Shown here in pieces: positions 59,869 to 64,000 of a DNA stretch of 64,000 bases. The DNA is taken from the NCBI GenBank assembly GCA_023424965.1, contig JAFADI010000049.1:23290-87289 (forward strand), written 5' to 3'. Position 1 is the first letter of the stretch. Every line of letters starts with the position of its first letter. The position numbers were made by a program, and so were the translations under genes. The notes beneath the pieces were generated by a model, which was given only the letters and a program-made list of their open reading frames with translations, made no database searches and was not told the DNA's origin. This DNA is from Bacillota bacterium (lineage in GTDB: Bacteria; Bacillota; Clostridia; Acetivibrionales; JAFADI01).

Positions 59869-61683
59869 TCATCCTCCCAATTCTTCCTTGTGCAGTGGAA
59901 TGGTCACACTGATCCTGGTATACTCCCCAATTTTGCTTTCAATCTTCAAGCCGTATTTCTCCCCGTAAAAGAGCTTTATCCTCCGGTTGACATTTTCAAT
60001 GCCGATGCTCTTCTTTTTTGCCCCTTCCATGCTCCGGAAATAGGTGTCGTTGTCCATGGAGAGCTTGTTGTTCAGCATCTCAAGCTCCTCCTGCTCGATA
60101 CCCATGCCGTTGTCTTCCACCTGGATATGGACCATGTCCCCGCCAATCCATGCATTGAGGCTGATGATCCCCTTGTCCCGGCTTCGCTCAATGCCGTGGT
60201 AGACCGCGTTTTCAATGAGCGGCTGGATCAACAGCCGGGGTATTTTGACGCCAAGCACCTCCGGGGCAACATTTTTTTCCAGGGAAATCCGGTCCTCAAA
60301 ACGCCTTTTCAATATGAGAATATAATTATCGATGTAGGTAAATTCCTCCTGGATGGTGATGAGCCTGTCATCCCTTCCGATGCTGGCCTCCATCAGTGAG
60401 GAAAGGGCGGATACCGTCTCACTGATTTCAGGAACGTTGTTGAGCCGTGCCATCCAGTTGATGGACTCCAGGGTATTAAACAGGAAGTGGGGGTTGATCT
60501 GGGACTGCAGTGCCTTAATCTCCGCGTCCTTCCTCGTTATTTGCTCCCTGTAGATCCAGTTTACCAGATGATTGATTTCCTTCGCCATCTCATTGAAGGT
60601 CTTGTTCAGGAATCCCAATTCGTCATTTCTGTCCACCTTCACGTCCACCAGGGCGGTACCCTGCTGTACCTTCTTCATCCCCTTCACCAGCCTGTTGATG
60701 GGGCTGATGATGTCCACAGACATGTAAAGGCCCAGGACCGACACAATGAATACAGAAATAATGCTGAGCAGGATAATCCACTGCCGGAGCATGTCGATGT
60801 CCTTATAGAGCTGCTTCAGGGAAATATAGGTAACCACCCGCCAGGAGGGCTCCGTCATGGAAATATAGGATACCAGCGCTTTGTTCCGGTTATCGATCAG
60901 CGAGCCCTGCTCACCCACGATATTCTCCTGGAGCCCGGTGTCAAAAAGGTAAAAATTGTTGGGGTCCCTGCTGACGATCTGACGGTTGGTGGACGTCATG
61001 ATGGCAATGTTCCGCATATCCTGGTTGATCAGGTCATGGTAAATGGTCTCCAGGAATTCCTTTTTCACGAGGATAACCATGACGCCGATCTCTTTGAAAT
61101 TGTCCCTGTTGTAAATGGTCCTGGCATAAAACACGTTCTCCACATTCCTGTCCTCGCCCGACATGTACCATATGCCTTTTCCTCCCGCATCCCTGGCCAT
61201 ATCCTGTATGTCGTAGAAGCAATCGTTGACGGCCTCCCGGATGCTGAGCCTCCGGCTGTTGTTGTCGGCGGCATAGAAGTCTCCGCCGTTGGAGAAGAGG
61301 CAGATGGACTGGATTTCACTCCTGGAAAGGATCATCCTTTTAAGGATGTTGTTGATCTCACTGTCATTCTTATATTCCCCCAGGGGAGTACTGACCAGGG
61401 ATTTGGCCTTTAAGACGTCATAGACCTCATTGTTGTACAATAAATCCTGGGACAATACCGTAAGGTTGTTGCTGTAGTCCTTGAGCCTCAGTTCGATGGT
61501 TTTGAGCAGGTCCTGGGAATAGGAGACGGATTTGTTGTAAATGATTTCCGCAGAAAGCTTATAGCTCATAAACCCTATAAGAACAAGAGAAATGATGATC
61601 TGTATGTATAGCACCGAAAGAATTTTATACCTTATCGACAGGTTCCTGTAAAACCTGAAAGGCTTTGCAAAAATATTCTTCAT
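59869..61683 (-). CDS. YesM-type sensor histidine kinase
   Basis: 604 residues. Membrane helix 1 (about 17-38), extracytoplasmic cache-like sensor (about 40-285), membrane helix 2 (about 288-310), HAMP (ISPINRLVKGMKKVQQG), then the His_kinase domain with QINPHFLFNTLESI (phospho-His) and HATPase with IENAVYHGI and VEDNGMGIEQEE. It probably senses sugar through the binding protein encoded upstream. ATG at 61683 preferred; the long frame to 61731 has no ribosome binding site. The stop overlaps the RR region. Confidence 0.92.
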   Translation of the reverse strand: MKNIFAKPFRFYRNLSIRYKILSVLYIQIIISLVLIGFMSYKLSAEIIYNKSVSYSQDLLKTIELRLKDYSNNLTVLSQDLLYNNEVYDVLKAKSLVSTPLGEYKNDSEINNILKRMILSRSEIQSICLFSNGGDFYAADNNSRRLSIREAVNDCFYDIQDMARDAGGKGIWYMSGEDRNVENVFYARTIYNRDNFKEIGVMVILVKKEFLETIYHDLINQDMRNIAIMTSTNRQIVSRDPNNFYLFDTGLQENIVGEQGSLIDNRNKALVSYISMTEPSWRVVTYISLKQLYKDIDMLRQWIILLSIISVFIVSVLGLYMSVDIISPINRLVKGMKKVQQGTALVDVKVDRNDELGFLNKTFNEMAKEINHLVNWIYREQITRKDAEIKALQSQINPHFLFNTLESINWMARLNNVPEISETVSALSSLMEASIGRDDRLITIQEEFTYIDNYILILKRRFEDRISLEKNVAPEVLGVKIPRLLIQPLIENAVYHGIERSRDKGIISLNAWIGGDMVHIQVEDNGMGIEQEELEMLNNKLSMDNDTYFRSMEGAKKKSIGIENVNRRIKLFYGEKYGLKIESKIGEYTRISVTIPLHKEELGG

Positions 61684-61731
61684 CACGACCGACCCCCACC
61701 GGTGGAAAATGCCCCCCGTCCTTTGCTGCAA

Positions 61732-63054
61732 TCAATAAACGTCCAGTTCTTCATACTTCTTTTTAACGTCCTCCCACAAGGCTTCAGCCGACTTTTCTCC
61801 CTCCAGCACAAAGGGGAAATCCTTCACAATGGTGCCCTCCCAGATGTTCCTGTCCACAAAGCTGTCGGGAGGTCCGATGAGCTCTTCCGCACTTTCAAGC
61901 AGAACCCGCTCATTCTTTTTCAACTGCCCGTTATAGGTTTTCAAATCCCCCACATCCACATTGCTGATCATGCCTGTGCGCTCTGAAAGAAGGGAGGCGG
62001 TTTCCTTGGAGGTAAGCGTTTTCATGAGCTTGAGCGCCGCATTCTTTTTGGCGGCGTCCGCCCACGCCGTACTGCTCATGTGGAATACTCCGTTCCCCAT
62101 GCCGAAAATGAGGGACGAGCGCCGGGATTTCCCGCCTTCAATATAGGGGAAGGGGATGATGTCCACCGTGGTATCCGTTTTGTCGAAACTTCCCAGGAAC
62201 CAGGAGCCCTGCACAATCATCGCCGCCCGTTTGCTTACGAAAAGTTCGTTCCTGTCCCGGCTGGTCATTTTAAACGCCCCTTCGGGAAATGCGCCCATGC
62301 CGTAAAGTTCCTTTACATAATTCATGGCGTTTACATAGCAATCGTTTATCTTGCCTTCCTCGATGGGTTTTTCCGCTCCTGCCTTTCCTCCCAGCCTGGC
62401 CACGATGTTCTGGTACAGGTAAGTGCCTTCTGCCATGGAATTGTAAGCAATGGGTACGATCCCTACGCTTTTAAAGGCCTTCACAGCGGCCTTTAATTCT
62501 TCATAGTCCTTCGGCACCTTAACGTCGTATTTGTCAAATATATCCCTGTTGATAAACAGGCACTCATAGATAATCTCCAGCGGCAGTCCGTAGACTTTCC
62601 CGTCAAAGGTGGTGTATTCCCAGCCTCTCTCTCCGAAGCTCCCTTTCCACAAAGCATCCTTATCCAGTATCTCGGTGAGCTCCGCCACTTTTCCGGCCTG
62701 GACCAGAGCCCTTATATCGGATCCCGGCCACAGTCCGAACACATCGGGATTGTTGCCCGACGCAAAATCCGTTTTGATTTTATGTAAAAAATCCTCACCG
62801 AACATCGATTCGTTGATAACTTCAAATTCGGGATTATTCTCCACAAACCTGTCGAGAATTTCCTGGAGTGCCCCTGCCTTGGGGTCTGCCCCTCCCCAAC
62901 TGCTGATGAACCTGATTTTTACTTTCTGGGACGGCATACTTCCCGTTTCAAATTTTACCGCTTCAAACCGCTGCCCGGAGGAGCAGGACATAAGGAATGC
63001 AAAAAGGATGTTCAAAGATAAAAGGGCGCTTAATGCTCTCAGAATTTTCTTCAT
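61732..63054 (-). CDS. Extracellular solute-binding lipoprotein of a sensory operon
   Basis: 440 residues. Lipoprotein signal with Cys24 (FLMSCSSG) and a family 1 extracellular solute-binding domain (FISSWGGADPKAGALQEIL, FGLWPGSDIRALVQAGKVAE, MIVQGSWFLGSF). It is cotranscribed with the YesM/YesN pair 48 bases downstream, not with permeases, so it may present sugar to the kinase rather than feed transport. AGAGGT lies 7 bases before the ATG. Ligand unknown; cello-oligosaccharide is inferred from the neighbours. Confidence 0.88.
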   Translation of the reverse strand: MKKILRALSALLSLNILFAFLMSCSSGQRFEAVKFETGSMPSQKVKIRFISSWGGADPKAGALQEILDRFVENNPEFEVINESMFGEDFLHKIKTDFASGNNPDVFGLWPGSDIRALVQAGKVAELTEILDKDALWKGSFGERGWEYTTFDGKVYGLPLEIIYECLFINRDIFDKYDVKVPKDYEELKAAVKAFKSVGIVPIAYNSMAEGTYLYQNIVARLGGKAGAEKPIEEGKINDCYVNAMNYVKELYGMGAFPEGAFKMTSRDRNELFVSKRAAMIVQGSWFLGSFDKTDTTVDIIPFPYIEGGKSRRSSLIFGMGNGVFHMSSTAWADAAKKNAALKLMKTLTSKETASLLSERTGMISNVDVGDLKTYNGQLKKNERVLLESAEELIGPPDSFVDRNIWEGTIVKDFPFVLEGEKSAEALWEDVKKKYEELDVY

Positions 63055-63154
63055 TTATATTACCTCTGCCGTACAGGGAATAGGGAGTCAAACAATAGTA
63101 GAATTATTTGTCGTTTAAGTTAATTATATATAATTTGTAAAGCTTAGGATATAG

Positions 63155-63192
63155 AAAAAATTGCACTATGTTAGGACACAGTGCAATTTTTT
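63155..63192. terminator. Terminator of the clpC-type gene
   Basis: A 13-bp stem (63155-63167 with 63180-63192, AAAAAATTGCACT type) with A-run and T-run on both sides, 25 bases after the Clp stop. Confidence 0.92.
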
Positions 63193-63217
63193 CCACCAAA
63201 ATGAATTTTCAAATCTT

Positions 63218-64000
63218 TTATTTAAAGGAAATGGCGCCCTCTTCACAATCCACCGTCACATGGCTTCCCGGCCTGTATTTCCCTCTCAGGAACTGCTCTG
63301 AAAGCTCATCTTCAATGTACTTCTGGATGGTCCTGCGCAAAGGTCTCGCCCCGTACTTGGAATCATAGCCCTTGTCGAGGATGAATTCCTTTGCGGCCTC
63401 GGTAACGGTGAGGCTCATGCCGCTGGCTTCCACTTCCTCGGAAATCTCTTTGAGCATGAGCTCCACGATCTTTCTGAGTTCTTCCCTGCTCAACTCGGTA
63501 AACACGATAACCTCATCAAGCCTGTTTAAAAACTCCGGCCGGAAGGTTTCCTTCAAAACCTCCTTCACCCTGCCCTCCATGGCCTGGTAGCCGCTGTTGG
63601 CAAAGCCTATGCCGTTTGACTTGAGGCTTGTGCCCGCATTGGAGGTCATGATGACGACGGTATTTTCAAAATTCACAACCCTTCCGTGGCTGTCTGTGAG
63701 CCTTCCGTCCTCAAGGATCTGGAGCAGCATGTTGAACACATCCGGATGGGCTTTTTCGATCTCGTCCATCAGGATCACCGAATATGGCTTGCGCCGTATT
63801 TTTTCCGTCAGCTGTCCGCCGTCGTCATAGCCCACATATCCGGGAGGCGCTCCAATCAGCTTGGATACCGTGTGCTTTTCCATGTATTCCGACATGTCGA
63901 GCCTTATCAGGGCTTCTTCGCTTTCGAAAAGTTCCACTGCCAGCGCCTTGACGAGCTCCGTTTTTCCCACGCCCGTAGGACCTACGAATATGAAGGATGC
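63218..64000 (-). CDS. clpC: ClpC/ClpA-type AAA+ ATPase, C-terminal part (5' end outside window)
   Basis: The last 261 codons are visible, open to base 64000. They contain the second AAA module: Walker A GPTGVGKTE, SEYMEKHTVSKLIGAPPGYVG, Walker B SVILMDEIEKAHPDV, sensor 1 VVIMTSN, arginine-finger region FRPEFLNRLDE and sensor 2 YGARPLRRTI. The HTVSKLIGAPPGYVG block and ending are those of Hsp100 Clp unfoldases that feed ClpP. Assignment to ClpC rather than ClpB rests on the short tail and Firmicute context; the N-terminal domains that would decide it are not visible. Confidence 0.88.
   Translation of the reverse strand, partial: ASFIFVGPTGVGKTELVKALAVELFESEEALIRLDMSEYMEKHTVSKLIGAPPGYVGYDDGGQLTEKIRRKPYSVILMDEIEKAHPDVFNMLLQILEDGRLTDSHGRVVNFENTVVIMTSNAGTSLKSNGIGFANSGYQAMEGRVKEVLKETFRPEFLNRLDEVIVFTELSREELRKIVELMLKEISEEVEASGMSLTVTEAAKEFILDKGYDSKYGARPLRRTIQKYIEDELSEQFLRGKYRPGSHVTVDCEEGAISFK

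Overview
The window (about 50% GC by eye) reads as chromosome of an anaerobic, nitrogen-fixing, cello-oligosaccharide-using member of the Clostridia. Evidence: a Clostridium pasteurianum-type nif cluster (fused nifN-B, split nifV, 2Fe-2S ferredoxin, nifI1/nifI2 between nifH and nifD), cellobiose and cellodextrin phosphorylases close to the cluster III cellulolytic clostridia, AGGAGG-type ribosome binding sites, a T-box, a c-di-AMP riboswitch and TTAACA-type Pho boxes. No species call is made. There are no rRNA or tRNA genes, no insertion sequences and no CRISPR array.

Layout. 1-5.2 kb: end of an HDOD/EAL signalling protein, a soluble histidine kinase with a receiver-TPR partner, an Nramp transporter fused to a universal stress domain, and a 26-codon membrane mini-gene with its own terminator. 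5.2-20.2 kb, all minus strand: the nitrogen block. In transcription order it is a NifB-like radical SAM gene, an ANTAR RNA-binding regulator, glnB-amtB, then nifH-nifI1-nifI2-nifD-nifK-nifE-nifN-B-fdx-nifV(omega)-nifV(alpha). The leaders of the radical SAM and glnB genes each have a promoter, hexaloop hairpins and a terminator that excludes the second hairpin; the amtB-nifH gap has a related, simpler arrangement. This looks like an ANTAR antitermination circuit. 20.4-30.4 kb: S11 carboxypeptidase, class A beta-lactamase-like protein, dapB behind a c-di-AMP riboswitch, T-box-controlled valS, argJ and a ferritin-like protein. 30.6-36.4 kb: cheW, a YtxH/DUF948/YihY envelope cassette, an amidase-like protein, a phospholipase C-like protein and a chemoreceptor.

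36.5-48.5 kb: a phosphate regulon. pstS and pstCA (minus) are separated by a heterodimeric ABC exporter on the plus strand; pstB, phoU, phoP, phoR and a Pit permease follow on the plus strand. 11-bp-phased Pho boxes precede pstS, pstC, pstB and pit. 48.5-63 kb, all minus: a cello-oligosaccharide locus with a binding protein, YesM/YesN-type two-component pair, two CUT1 permeases, a second binding protein, cellobiose phosphorylase and cellodextrin phosphorylase; no transport ATPase is encoded here. The window ends in the C-terminal part of a ClpC-type ATPase.

Start codons were moved from the longest open frame wherever a ribosome binding site favoured an internal start; the reason is given per gene. 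Promoters, hairpins and operators were found by reading and have not been computed or tested.
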